Source: Engelhardtia mirabilis (GTDB taxonomy: Bacteria > Planctomycetota > UBA1135 > GCA-002686595). From it: 64,000 nucleotides of DNA. The DNA lies in NCBI RefSeq assembly GCF_007748095.1, contig NZ_CP036287.1:4650001-4714000 (forward strand), written 5' to 3'. The position numbers and the translations under genes are program-made. The notes under the pieces are model-generated. The model searched no databases. It worked only from the letters and a program-made list of their open reading frames with translations, and was not told the DNA's origin. Positions 54,776 through 63,805 of the stretch are shown here, in pieces; positions within the stretch are counted from its first letter, which is position 1, and every line of letters starts with the position of its first letter.

Positions 54776-56326
54776 ATGCGTGTGTCCCTCCCCGCAGCCG
54801 GCCTGCTCGCCGGACTGAGCCTCGCCCACCTCGCTCCCCTCGCCAACGCCGAGGACGCCGTGCTCACGGTGGACGGCGGAGTGCTCGGCACTCCGGTGAC
54901 CTACGCCACGGCCGGCGACCTCGGCCAGTTCTACGTGCTGTTCGTCTCGTTCAACCAGGGGCCCACGCCCCTGGCGCTGATCGACCCCACCAACCCTGGC
55001 TTGCTCTCGGTCGGCATCGACCTGCTCGACTTCCTGACCGTCTCCGCCATCCCGGTCCCCGCGGTCTACCCGCTGCCGGCCAGCGCGGCCCTCGACGGCC
55101 TGGCCCTGAACGCCCAGTTCATCACCATCCTGGGTCCGACGAGCTTCGTCGACGAGGTCTCCAACCCCTGTCGCATCGTCCTGGCCCTGCCGGGTTCGAC
55201 CCACTTCACCCTGGGCGAGAACGTCACCGCGCGCCAGGGCCACACCCTCAGTCCCCTGCCCGGCGGCGGCGCGATCGCCATCGGCGGCGACGAGCCCGAC
55301 GGCCTGGGCAACCTGACCACGCTCAACTCGTTCGAGATCTACGACGACTGCGGCCAGAGCTTCGCGCAGACGACCGGCACCCTGACCCAGGCGCGCTCGA
55401 CCCACACCGCGACGGTGTTGACCGACGACCGCATCCTGCTCCTGGGCGGCTACGGAGCCGACGGCGTGGTCGACAACACCGGCGAGATCTACGACCCGGT
55501 GACCGGAACCAGCGCGGCGACCGCGAACATGTCCATGCCGCGCACCCAACACACGGCCACGCGCCTGGCGGACGGGCGCGTGCTCGTGATCGGCGGCAGC
55601 TCGCTGTTCGACCTGTCGGACCCGATCAACTCCCTGGCGTCGAGCACGGCGACGACCGAGATCTACGATCCCGTCGCGGACAGTTGGTCGCCCGGGCCGA
55701 ACCTGCCCGAGCCGCTGATCGGTCACACCGCGACCCTGCTCGGCAACGGCAAGGTGCTGGTCGCCGGCGGCGTCGCGACGGCGGTGGTGTTCGGCATTCC
55801 CTTCCCCGACGTGTCGAACGCGGCGCGGCTCTACAACCCGGTCACCAACACCTTCGAGTCGGTGGCGGCCGTGCCCGGGAACCGCGCCTACCACGGCGCG
55901 GTGGGTCTGCCCGACGGCAGCGCCCTGGTGTACGGCGGCGCGGACGGCAGCTTCGTGACGCTCACGGCGACGACCCTCACCTCGGCGGCGCGCTTCAACC
56001 CGTCCACCAACACCTGGGCCGCCACCGGCAGCCTGAACCAGGCCCGCGCCTACCCCAACACGGTGCTGGGTGCGAGTGGCGGCACCCTGGTCATGGGCGG
56101 CCTGCAGACGGTCGACCTGGTCAGCGGCAGCGGACAGCCGAGCCTGAACTACGAGCGTCTCGATCCGGTGAGCCTGACCTGGACCACGGCGGGCGCCGGC
56201 CTGGTGGAGCGCGAGGTCGGTCGCTCGGTGGCGATCGACGGCGGGATCCGCGTGTTGACCGTCGGCCGCGGCGAGATCGCCGGCGGACCGGCGGTGGTCA
56301 AGTCGGCCGAGGTCTACGTGCCCTGA
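54776..56326 (+). CDS. Secreted kelch-repeat propeller protein
   Basis: A 516-residue protein with a strong Shine-Dalgarno (CGGAGG at 54765-54770) and a signal peptide ending LANAE. From about 150 it has kelch-like blades: RQGHTLSPLPGGGAIAIGGDE, ARSTHTATVLTDDRILLLGGYG, RTQHTATRLADGRVLVIGG and so on, each with a GG pair and the H-T-A box. It may fold into a six-bladed propeller that binds glycans or proteins. Its N-terminal 130 residues are a separate beta-rich domain. No catalytic residues are evident. Confidence 0.87.
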   Translation: MRVSLPAAGLLAGLSLAHLAPLANAEDAVLTVDGGVLGTPVTYATAGDLGQFYVLFVSFNQGPTPLALIDPTNPGLLSVGIDLLDFLTVSAIPVPAVYPLPASAALDGLALNAQFITILGPTSFVDEVSNPCRIVLALPGSTHFTLGENVTARQGHTLSPLPGGGAIAIGGDEPDGLGNLTTLNSFEIYDDCGQSFAQTTGTLTQARSTHTATVLTDDRILLLGGYGADGVVDNTGEIYDPVTGTSAATANMSMPRTQHTATRLADGRVLVIGGSSLFDLSDPINSLASSTATTEIYDPVADSWSPGPNLPEPLIGHTATLLGNGKVLVAGGVATAVVFGIPFPDVSNAARLYNPVTNTFESVAAVPGNRAYHGAVGLPDGSALVYGGADGSFVTLTATTLTSAARFNPSTNTWAATGSLNQARAYPNTVLGASGGTLVMGGLQTVDLVSGSGQPSLNYERLDPVSLTWTTAGAGLVEREVGRSVAIDGGIRVLTVGRGEIAGGPAVVKSAEVYVP

Positions 56327-56504
56327 GGGTCGGCGAGTGATCGAGTCCGGACGTCGAGGCCGGCGCTCTCCTCGGAGGGTGCCGGCCTCGGCCGTTCGGA
56401 ACAAACGCTGGAGCTGCGGCGGAACCGACGGGCTCAGGCCGGTTCAATCCGGGCCCCCAAGCCCACGCATCGACCTCGATCGCACCCGCCGACCTCGAAA
56501 CGCC

Positions 56505-58019
56505 ATGCTGAGCCAGCTCTTCGTCGCCGCCGCCCTGATCCAAGCCCCCGCAGCTCCCCAGGCACGAGCCACGCAGCCCGTGCGCCGTGGCCTGCTGACC
56601 AAGGCGGAGGGTGCGGAAGGCGGCTACACCCTGATCGCGCCCCTGCGCTCGACCACCACTTGGCTGCTCGACGCCGACGGCGAGCCGGTCCACACTTGGA
56701 CGAGCGATGCGCCCCCGGGGCAGTCGGTCTACCTGCTCGAGAACGGGCACCTCTTGCGCTGCGAGCGGGTCGACAGCGACGTCTTCTCCGGCGGCGGCCA
56801 GGGCGGGCGCGTGCGCGAGTACGACTGGGACGGCGAGCTGGTCTGGGAGTACGTCTGCGCCGACGACACTCGTCTGCAGCACCACGACGTCGAGCCCCTG
56901 CCCAATGGCAACCTGCTGGTGATCGCGTGGGAGCTGAGGACCGAAGAACAGGCCCTTGCAGCCGGACGCAGCCCGCAACTGCTGCCCGCAGAGCGACTCT
57001 GGCCCGACATGGTGCTGGAGATCGAGCCCAACCCGCCGAGCGGCGGGAAGGTGGTCTGGGAATGGCACGCCTGGGACCACTTGATCCAGGACCGCGATCC
57101 CGAGTTGCCCCACTTCGGCGAGGTCGCCGCCCATCCCGGGCGCATCGACGTGAACATCTCGACGCGCGAGCCCGAGGCGACCCCGGAGGAGTTGGAGCAG
57201 CAGGAGCGGCTGGCGCGGCTCGGCTACGTGGATCCGGGACCGGCCGCAGCGACGGACGACGGCGGCCCCCCCGGTCGCGGCGCCGACTGGCTGCACTGCA
57301 ACGCGATCGACTACTCGCCCGAGCTGGACATGATCGTGCTCAGCTCACGCGAGTTGTCGGAGCTGTGGTTCATCGACCACTCCACCACCACCGACGAGGC
57401 GCGCGGCTCCGAGGGCGGACGCTGGGGCCGCGGCGGCGATCTCTTGCTGCGGCTGGGCAACCCCCGCTGGAGCGGCGCCGAGGGCGAGCGCACCCTGTTC
57501 GGCCAGCACGACGCCCAGTGGATCCCCGCCGGCCTCCCGGGGGCCGGCAACATCCTGGTCTTCAACAACGGCGAGGACGGCGTGCGTGAGTCGTCCACGG
57601 TCGACGAGTTGAAGGTGACCTTCGGTGAGCCCGGCCAGACGCCGCTCGTCGAAACGGTGGCCCGCTACGCCTCGCCCGACTACTCCAGCCACATCTCCGG
57701 CGCTCAACGACTGGAAGGTGGCAACACCCTGATCTGTGCCGGCGAGTCGGGCCGCGTGGTCGAGGTCACGCCCGGGGGCGAGGTGGTCTGGGAGTACCTG
57801 AACCCCCACGGCGGCGACGTCGAGCTTGGCGGGCCCGGCGGCCCGGGCGGACGAACTGGCCCGGGCGCGGGTGGCCCGCACCCCGGCAGACCGCCCAGGG
57901 ACGGGGGACCGGGCGGACGCCCGGGCCGAGGCCCCGGCCCGGGTGGCGACGGCAAGTCACTCTTCCGCGCCACGCGCATTCCCGCCGGCTACGCGGGCCT
58001 GTCGCGCCTCGGCTCCTGA
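56505..58019 (+). CDS. Arylsulfotransferase-like secreted protein
   Basis: A 504-residue protein with a short signal (LIQAPAAPQA). It resembles PAPS-independent arylsulfotransferases (ASST), with blades LLENGHLLR, HHDVEPLPNGNLLVIAWE, WEWHAWDHLIQ and DWLHCNAIDYSPELDMIVLSSRE. His residues in these blocks fit the transient sulfo-histidine site, but which is catalytic cannot be fixed here. About 60 residues near the C-terminus are Gly/Pro/Arg-rich (448-500) and interrupt the last blade. Similar low-complexity inserts are rare in this family. Confidence 0.72.
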   Translation: MLSQLFVAAALIQAPAAPQARATQPVRRGLLTKAEGAEGGYTLIAPLRSTTTWLLDADGEPVHTWTSDAPPGQSVYLLENGHLLRCERVDSDVFSGGGQGGRVREYDWDGELVWEYVCADDTRLQHHDVEPLPNGNLLVIAWELRTEEQALAAGRSPQLLPAERLWPDMVLEIEPNPPSGGKVVWEWHAWDHLIQDRDPELPHFGEVAAHPGRIDVNISTREPEATPEELEQQERLARLGYVDPGPAAATDDGGPPGRGADWLHCNAIDYSPELDMIVLSSRELSELWFIDHSTTTDEARGSEGGRWGRGGDLLLRLGNPRWSGAEGERTLFGQHDAQWIPAGLPGAGNILVFNNGEDGVRESSTVDELKVTFGEPGQTPLVETVARYASPDYSSHISGAQRLEGGNTLICAGESGRVVEVTPGGEVVWEYLNPHGGDVELGGPGGPGGRTGPGAGGPHPGRPPRDGGPGGRPGRGPGPGGDGKSLFRATRIPAGYAGLSRLGS

Positions 58020-58120
58020 GGGCGGCGCCTGGCCAGCCCCACTTGCCGGCGTCGATCACCGCCGCGTAACAGCCCGCTTTCCCCGTGACCACGCGGGCCG
58101 ATCGGGGCGATGCTCGCACC

Positions 58121-60772
58121 ATGCGAGCCCTCATTCTGTTGCCTGTGCTCCTCGTCGCGTCGCCCTCGACAACCCAGGCCCGGACCCAGGAGACCTCCGC
58201 ATTCCAGGTCGTCCTCGTCGCAGACCCCCGCGCCGATCGCACGGTGCAGCTCGCCGAGCTCTTCTCCACCCGCTTCGGCGAGATCGAGGTGCGGCGACCG
58301 GCCGCTTGGATCTCGACCGCCCGCGAGCACGTCTACGTCTTCGACGGGGACCTGCCCCTGCCCCGGCCGGACCGCTGGCGGCACGAGGGCCGCCCCGTTG
58401 CAGGGGAGTTCGATCATCCGTGCGTGTTCATCGGAGCCATGGCGAGGCGCGCCGTCGACGAGTGGGGCCTGGTGGGCGGCGAGCAGGCTGCAGTCGCCGA
58501 CGCGGTCTGGCTGCGCGCGCAGGCGCAGGGGCCCCGGACAGAAGCCGACCCCGCTCCGGCGCGGGCGCCGGGGTCCTTCACGCCCCTGGCCTTCGGACTC
58601 GAGGGCTGTCCCGAAGCGGACAGGCTGGCCGGCAGCGTGGACGCGGAAGAGCGTCCGGTGGCCGTCGCCTGGCACCAGGGTCGCTACTTCAGCTTCGGCC
58701 CGGCAGCGCCCGTGCAGGACCTCGACGGCGGCGCGCGGGAGCTGCTGTTGGATCTCGTCGAGATGGCGGGCGGCTGCGGCGTCTACATCGAGGGCAAGCC
58801 CCTGGTCGCCGACGCCCCAGGCCTGGGAGCGCTGGCCGAACTCGCCTGGGAACTCGACGCGGACACCTTCTCGCGCCCGCGGGTCGACGCGCTGCTGGCG
58901 CCGGATAGCGGTGCGCCCGAAACCCGCGAGGACCTGCGCCGGTGGTTCGGCGAGAACCGTGGCGTCCTCTCCGTCGACGAGAGCGGTCGCTTGGCGATCT
59001 CGGAGGAGCTGCGCGCGTCCGGCTGCGGTCCGCTGGATGACGTGGCCTTCGTGGATCGACTGATCGAGCAACTCGCTGACGACTCGCTGCGGGTGCGCGA
59101 GCGCACGCGCCGACTGCTGGGCCGCCATGTGAAGGGCGGACCGACTGAAGGTGCCTCGCAGGCCGCCTGGCTCGGGTGGCGCGAGGACTGGCGCGGGCAC
59201 CTGGCCTTCGCGCCGGCCACGCAACGCTGGTACACCGACGAGTTCGCCAAGGCCTTCGAGCTCGAGAGCGCCGAGCTGACCGCGGCCGATCGCAGGGTGC
59301 GGCGCCGGCCGGCGGCCGCCGCCGCCCCGGCCAAGCCGGTGGACGTGGAGGCCGAGCTGGCGCGATTGAGCGCCGAGCTCCGCTTCGCAGCGGCCAACGG
59401 GACCAGTGTGGAGCCGTACGCCGAGATCCTGAAGGACCTCGCCGCCGTCGAGGGCGTCGGGGCGCCCGAGGCGCGCACCCAGGTGCGAGCGCTGGTCGCG
59501 TCGGGGGTGCAGCGCGATCGGGACGTCGCCGCCTTCGCCGTGGCCTTCGCACGCGACGACCTCGCCTCGATGGTCGACGAGTGGGCCGCGGGCGGAGAGC
59601 TGAAAGAGCTGGCCCTCGACGCCGCCGCGCGCTCGTGGACCCTCGCCGGACGACTTGCGGCGACGATTCGAGAGCTGGCGGCCGACCCGCAGAGCCCCCT
59701 TTCGAAGCGCGCCGTGCAGCTGCTCCCCAATGTCGATGGCGAGGCGCAGAGCCTCGCTCGCGAGCTGCTGACCGAAGGCGACCTGTGGACGCGCCGCGCC
59801 CTGGCCTTCGAGTACGGGACGATCCTGCGCTCCAACCACGGCGCCCGCGCGGCCCTGCGCGAGGCGACGACAGACGCCGACGCCTGGGTGCGCGCCCTGG
59901 CGACCTGGAGCCTGCGCAACGGCGCGCCCGCCGCCGCCGATGTCGAGCAGTTGGAGCTCTCGAGCGGGAGCCACGACCGAGTGGTCTCCGCGATCGCTGC
60001 CGAAGTCCTGCGGCATGGCAGTCCGCGCCTGGGCAACCGAATGGCGGCCTACCTGGACTCGATCGACGGCGAGACCCAGCCCCGGACCCTTGCCACCGCG
60101 AGCCTCGATGCTTCCGAGGCCGCCGACCGTTGGGCCGCCGCACGGGACCTCGCGGCGAGCCGTGGGCGTGAGTTGCTCGATGCCATGGAGACCGATCCGG
60201 AGGCCAGCGAACTCGTGCTGAGGATCGAGTACGAGTTGGAGCAGTGGATCGATGACCTCTGCGAGCGCATGGACGACGAGTTCGGCGAGGGCCCCGCCAC
60301 CCGGCGTCTGGCCGAGCTGGGGCGCACCGCCTTGCCCGAGCTCGAGCACGAGTTCACGCGCCCCTACCGCTTCCCGATCGGTCCGCCCAGCTACGACGAG
60401 CTGTTCATCGCCGTCGAGAAGATCGGCCCCGACGCCTGGCCGATCGCCGTCAGCGCCTTCTGGCACTGGCGCGAGCACGGCCTCTGGAACGCACGTGGCC
60501 TGTTCGCCAAGCTCGGCGACAACACCGACCTGGTCGCTCCCTTCGCCGCCATGGCCTTCGTCCGCGATGCGCTCCTGCGCGACCGGTTCACCCTGACCCC
60601 CGAGGGCGAGTTCGAGAACCGGCGCTGGTGGCACGAGTACTCCGAGGCCTGGCTGGACGTCTGGCGGGGCCTCGGCGAGGACGGGCTCGCGGCGCTCGAC
60701 GAACTCACAGGGCATCCGGACCCGCGTGTGACCGAGGCCGTCGCCGCCCTGCGGCGCCGTCTCGAGGACTAG
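58121..60772 (+). CDS. Exported HEAT-like helical protein
   Basis: An 883-residue protein with a signal peptide at ATG 58121 (MRALILLPVLLVAS). The N-terminal 250 residues include VVLVADPRADRTVQLAELF, where a Rossmann-like or thioredoxin-like fold is possible. The C-terminal 500 are alpha-helical repeats (AAIAAEVLRHGSPRL, VRALATWSLRNG and others) of HEAT type. One segment near 340-360 matches the W-x2-W-x2-D-W pattern of the other HEAT genes here. Function not recognised. Confidence 0.7.
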   Translation: MRALILLPVLLVASPSTTQARTQETSAFQVVLVADPRADRTVQLAELFSTRFGEIEVRRPAAWISTAREHVYVFDGDLPLPRPDRWRHEGRPVAGEFDHPCVFIGAMARRAVDEWGLVGGEQAAVADAVWLRAQAQGPRTEADPAPARAPGSFTPLAFGLEGCPEADRLAGSVDAEERPVAVAWHQGRYFSFGPAAPVQDLDGGARELLLDLVEMAGGCGVYIEGKPLVADAPGLGALAELAWELDADTFSRPRVDALLAPDSGAPETREDLRRWFGENRGVLSVDESGRLAISEELRASGCGPLDDVAFVDRLIEQLADDSLRVRERTRRLLGRHVKGGPTEGASQAAWLGWREDWRGHLAFAPATQRWYTDEFAKAFELESAELTAADRRVRRRPAAAAAPAKPVDVEAELARLSAELRFAAANGTSVEPYAEILKDLAAVEGVGAPEARTQVRALVASGVQRDRDVAAFAVAFARDDLASMVDEWAAGGELKELALDAAARSWTLAGRLAATIRELAADPQSPLSKRAVQLLPNVDGEAQSLARELLTEGDLWTRRALAFEYGTILRSNHGARAALREATTDADAWVRALATWSLRNGAPAAADVEQLELSSGSHDRVVSAIAAEVLRHGSPRLGNRMAAYLDSIDGETQPRTLATASLDASEAADRWAAARDLAASRGRELLDAMETDPEASELVLRIEYELEQWIDDLCERMDDEFGEGPATRRLAELGRTALPELEHEFTRPYRFPIGPPSYDELFIAVEKIGPDAWPIAVSAFWHWREHGLWNARGLFAKLGDNTDLVAPFAAMAFVRDALLRDRFTLTPEGEFENRRWWHEYSEAWLDVWRGLGEDGLAALDELTGHPDPRVTEAVAALRRRLED

Positions 60773-60851
60773 CAACCGGGCCCCGGCGGTCCTATGCAAC
60801 CGGTCGAGTTTCTCGACCCCCGCCGCCGCCCCACCCCGAGGAGTGCCCCCC

Positions 60852-61133
60852 ATGACCCTGATCGAGTTCCTGATGTTGCTGCTGGTCGCCGGTGTCTGCG
60901 GCTCGATCGGCCAGTCCATCGCGGGGGTCACCAAGGGTGGCTGCCTGGTCTCGATCGCCGTGGGCTTCATCGGAGCCCTGCTGGGGATGTGGGTCGCGGG
61001 CGCCCTCGGGTTGCCGGAGGTGTTCGTGATCCGCATCGATGGCGAGGGCTTCCCGATCGTGTGGTCGATCGTCGGCTCGGCCCTCTTCGTGGCGCTGATC
61101 TCGTTCATCAGCCGCGGCAGCAGGCGCCGCTGA
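60852..61133 (+). CDS. GlsB/YeaQ/YmgE-like membrane protein
   Basis: A 93-residue protein with three predicted membrane helices. The pattern IAGVTKGGCLVSIAVGFIGALLG matches the transglycosylase-associated/GlsB family, small stress-linked membrane proteins of unknown mechanism. A GAGGAG Shine-Dalgarno at 60838-60843 fixes the start at ATG 60852 rather than GTG 60843. It begins 79 bp after the HEAT-like gene ends. Confidence 0.82.
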   Translation: MTLIEFLMLLLVAGVCGSIGQSIAGVTKGGCLVSIAVGFIGALLGMWVAGALGLPEVFVIRIDGEGFPIVWSIVGSALFVALISFISRGSRRR

Positions 61134-61323
61134 GCCCCCGGAGCCCCGGGCCTGTCCACGCCAGGCGACAGGGCGTCCACAGGGTTGGTCGCCCGCGGAG
61201 GACACTCGCGGCCGAGGCCCCCGCACCGGGCGTTCAGAGGCCACTTCGCCGCTTGGCACGGGATTCGGTTGAGCCGGGGCGTCCGCATCGCCGCTCCCGG
61301 CGCTGCCAACTCCCGAAGCTGCC

Positions 61324-61809
61324 ATGAAGAACCTCCAAGCCCTCCGGATCCTGGCCATCTCCGCCCTCGCCGCCGCCCTCGTGGCGCCCGCGGCTTCGGC
61401 CCAGCCGGCAGCCGCCGCCTACGGCCAAAAGCCCCAGGTGACCGTCGGCATCGGCGCCCACATCGGCGGCGGCAGCCACGGCACGATCGCCGTCAACATC
61501 GGCAACAAGGCCAAACTCGGCGGCCACGGCGGTGTGTCGAACCACGGCCCGCACATCGGCTACCCCAAGCCCTACTGCGCGCCGAAGCCCACCTGGATCC
61601 CCGGCTGCTGGGTCATCGAAGCCCAGCCCGTGTGGATCCCGGCCAAGACCGTGCAGGTCTGGATCGACCCGGTCTACGCCACCAAGTGCGACTACTTCGG
61701 CCACAGCTACCAAGTGCTCGTCACGCCCGGTCACTTCGAGACCGTCTGCGAGCCGGGCCACTGGAGCTCCCAAAGGGTGCGTGTCTGGAAGGCCGGCCAC
61801 TGGGCCTGA
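61324..61809 (+). CDS. Small secreted Gly/His/Trp-rich protein
   Basis: A 161-residue protein with a signal peptide ending PAASAQ. The mature part is rich in Gly, His, Pro, Trp and Tyr (GHGGVSNHGPHIGYPKP, then WIPGCWVIEAQPVWIPAKTVQVWIDP). Four Cys could form two disulfides. No family is recognised, but repeated W-x-P and Y-W-x patterns occur in outer-surface proteins. A second, truncated copy lies at 63806-64000 with 93% DNA identity. Confidence 0.7.
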   Translation: MKNLQALRILAISALAAALVAPAASAQPAAAAYGQKPQVTVGIGAHIGGGSHGTIAVNIGNKAKLGGHGGVSNHGPHIGYPKPYCAPKPTWIPGCWVIEAQPVWIPAKTVQVWIDPVYATKCDYFGHSYQVLVTPGHFETVCEPGHWSSQRVRVWKAGHWA

Positions 61810-61868
61810 TACGACGCTCCCATCGACTCCGCGCGGAAGTGAAGCAGTGTCCCGGGACGGGACACGAA

Positions 61869-61935
61869 CCGCGGCTCCTGGGGGGGAGCCGCGGATCAGC
61901 AGGGGCCCGACCGCCACCACTGGCGGTCGGGCCCC
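61869..61935 (+). terminator. Two hairpins after the 61324 gene
   Basis: CCGCGGCTCC (61869-61878) pairs with GGAGCCGCGG (61885-61894). A second hairpin, 15 bp of stem (61902-61916 with 61921-61935) and a 4-base loop, is followed by GTTCTCGT. The second is a likely intrinsic terminator of the gene ending at 61809. Confidence 0.6.
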
Positions 61936-61953
61936 GTTCTCGTGCAGTGGCGT

Positions 61954-62108
61954 GGGCGTGCGGTGGGGGGACGATTTTGGGCGTACGGTGGCGGGACCAT
62001 TTGGCCCAAGCGGGGGCGTACCAGCCGCCTGCGGCGGCTGGTACACCCCCGCTTGGGCCAAATGGTCCCGCCACCGTACGCCCAAAATCGTCCCCCCACC
62101 GCACGCCC
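61954..62108. repeat. Long palindrome, left of the transposase gene
   Basis: Two arms of 76 bp (61954-62029 and 62033-62108) are exact inverted repeats except for one base, around a 3-base loop. Sub-blocks include GGGCGTGCGG, GGGACGATTTTGG and CCAGCCGCC. It lies 79 bp before the RAYT start. The same palindrome, with near-identical sequence, recurs at 63215-63369. Confidence 0.95.
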
Positions 62109-62187
62109 TGCTCGCCCACTACCACACATCACCAAGTTCACCTGAAACCTCTGCGAAGCGACTCCGTCCTCCACGCTGGAGGTCCCC

Positions 62188-63207
62188 ATGGCTCGCAGAC
62201 CCAGAAGAGACACGCCAGGCTCGTGGCACCACGTCATGAATCGAGCGTTGGCGCGACGCCCGCTGTTCGAAGATCGCGCGGACATCCGCTACTTCCTGTC
62301 GCGACTCGCCCGCCGCGTGCGAAGCGGCGAGATCGAGGTCCACAGTTGGTGCGTCCTTACGACTCATTTCCACCTGATGATCCGCAGCGTCACCGGTGAC
62401 CTTTCACCCTCGCTCGGCCTCGTTCAGAACGAGTACGTCCGCTACTTCAATCGGCGACATCGGCGCGACGGGCCTCTCGTTCGCGGCCGCTTCACCTCCC
62501 GTCTGGTCGATTCGCTCACCTATCGGCTGAGGCTCTTGCGATACATCGACGCCAACCCGGTCCTGGCGGGCCTTGCCGCCTGGCCCTGGGAGTACCCCTT
62601 CGGCAGCGCGCGGCAGTACGTCCTTGGAACCTCGTCGCCGTGGCTCGACAGGACTTGGGTCGAAGCAGAGATTCGCGCTCGTGGTGTCCGTAAGGGCTCC
62701 TTCGGCGACGCTTACATGGACCTCACCAGAACCAAGTCGGCGGAGGCGGATGCGGCGTTCGTGAGCAGTTGGTTGAAGCGGGGCCGGCATGGCTCGAACG
62801 ACCTGGACCGGCTGGTGGCGTCGTCGCCGCCGGGCGTCCTCGATTGGATGCTGAGGAAGTCCGCACTGGCTGATGGCCAGGTGCCCGGGTTGCCCATGTG
62901 CGACTTGCCTTCGGTTCGCGCGGAACTAGCGGAGTATCGAACGAAGGCTACGAGTGGCGTCTCGATCGGACGGGGAAGGCTAGCTGATCACGCGCTCCTC
63001 GCGGAAGTCGGTCTCATGCGGTCGATGTGCGGCCTGACGCTCGCGCAAGTGGCGTCGATCTCTGCCCTGCCGCGAACGACGACCCAGCGCGCCGCGCAGG
63101 CCTGTCGAGAGCTGATGCAGTCGGACCCCGAGTTCGCTCGGCTGATCTCGGAGCTCGGGCGCCGAGCCTTGGACCGATGTCACGGGACGGATCGGTGGGG
63201 GGCGTGA
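62188..63207 (+). CDS. REP-associated tyrosine transposase (RAYT)
   Basis: A 339-residue Y1-transposase-like protein. The HUH motif is His60-Phe61-His62 (THFHLMI); the catalytic Tyr is probably in NEYVRYFN (Tyr83 or Tyr86), followed by GPLVRGRF. The first 170 residues form the RAYT core; the remaining 170 add a helix-turn-helix-like segment (LTLAQVASISALPRTTTQRAA) that may bind DNA like the DnaA C-terminal domain. GGAGG at 62178-62182 supports ATG 62188. All catalytic residues are present, so it could be active. Confidence 0.9.
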   Translation: MARRPRRDTPGSWHHVMNRALARRPLFEDRADIRYFLSRLARRVRSGEIEVHSWCVLTTHFHLMIRSVTGDLSPSLGLVQNEYVRYFNRRHRRDGPLVRGRFTSRLVDSLTYRLRLLRYIDANPVLAGLAAWPWEYPFGSARQYVLGTSSPWLDRTWVEAEIRARGVRKGSFGDAYMDLTRTKSAEADAAFVSSWLKRGRHGSNDLDRLVASSPPGVLDWMLRKSALADGQVPGLPMCDLPSVRAELAEYRTKATSGVSIGRGRLADHALLAEVGLMRSMCGLTLAQVASISALPRTTTQRAAQACRELMQSDPEFARLISELGRRALDRCHGTDRWGA

Positions 63208-63390
63208 TGCTTGTGGGCGTGCGGTGGGGGGACGATTTTGGGCGTACGGTGGCGGGACCATTTGGCCCAAGCGGGGGCGTACCAGCCGCCTACGGCGGCT
63301 GGTACGCCCCCGCTTGGGCCAAATGGTCCCGCCACCGTACGCCCAAAATCGTCCCCCCACCGCACGCCCAACCGCACGCCCACAAGCATC
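63206..63390. repeat. Long palindrome, right of the transposase gene
   Basis: The core arms (63215-63290 and 63294-63369) repeat the left palindrome with a TAC loop. Here it extends outward: GATGCTTGTGGGCGTGCGGT (63206 onward) matches a second copy of its complement ending at 63390, with about 12 extra bases between core and end on the right. Its edges overlap the stop codons of both flanking reading frames. Confidence 0.93.
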
Positions 63391-63805
63391 AACGCGGGTT
63401 CAGCGTCGCTCGTTGGAGGTGATCCCCAGGCGCCTCACGAGCCCGACGCCAGATCGACAGGGCGGGGGCGCCGGTGGCGCCTTCGCGCAGTCCGGTGCGC
63501 CAGACGAGCTCGAAGCCGGGGATCGAGCCTGACCCCACTTGCTCGTCGTGGATCGCCATGCGCCACAGGAGGGTCTGCAGGGCGCGCGGGCTGTAGGTCT
63601 TGCCCCGTTCCGTGCGCGTGAACAGCGAGCTGCGCTCGGGCGCGCTCCAACCCGCGGTGCGACCGAGGAAGGGGAACTCCCCCACCATGCGCGCGCCGAC
63701 CACGACGTAGGCGGCGCCCAGGGCATCGACGGCGGGGCCAGCTTGGCCGGCGGGCTCGAGCAGCGCGGCCGCGGCGGCGCGGAAGTTCGCCTCGCCGACG
63801 AAGCT
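63389..63805 (-). pseudogene. Truncated oligosaccharyltransferase-like C-terminal fragment
   Basis: A frame on the minus strand is open from 63805 to a stop at 63389 with coding-like composition: FVGEANFRAAAAALLEPAG, AAYVVVGARM, then HDEQVGSGSIPGFELVWRTG. Its layout recalls the soluble C-terminal part of STT3/AglB-type oligosaccharyltransferases, but this is only a resemblance. The 5' part is missing: at 63806 the sequence changes to a copy of the 61324 gene in the other orientation. No start codon or membrane domain is present, so I call it a remnant. Confidence 0.5.

Larger units (their letters stand above)
61954..63390 (+). mobile_element. RAYT transposase element bounded by long palindromes
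   Basis: A 1.4-kb unit: palindrome, 79 bp, RAYT gene, palindrome. The palindromes resemble giant REP/REPIN-like or IS200/IS605-type hairpin ends that Y1 transposases recognise as single-stranded DNA. Whether the whole unit moves, or only the palindromes do, cannot be told from one copy. Confidence 0.65.

Noticed and set aside
61810..62187. Missed gene between the secreted-protein gene and the transposase
   Set aside because: The space is taken up by two hairpins and the long palindrome; frames that cross it are symmetrical by-products of the inverted repeat.
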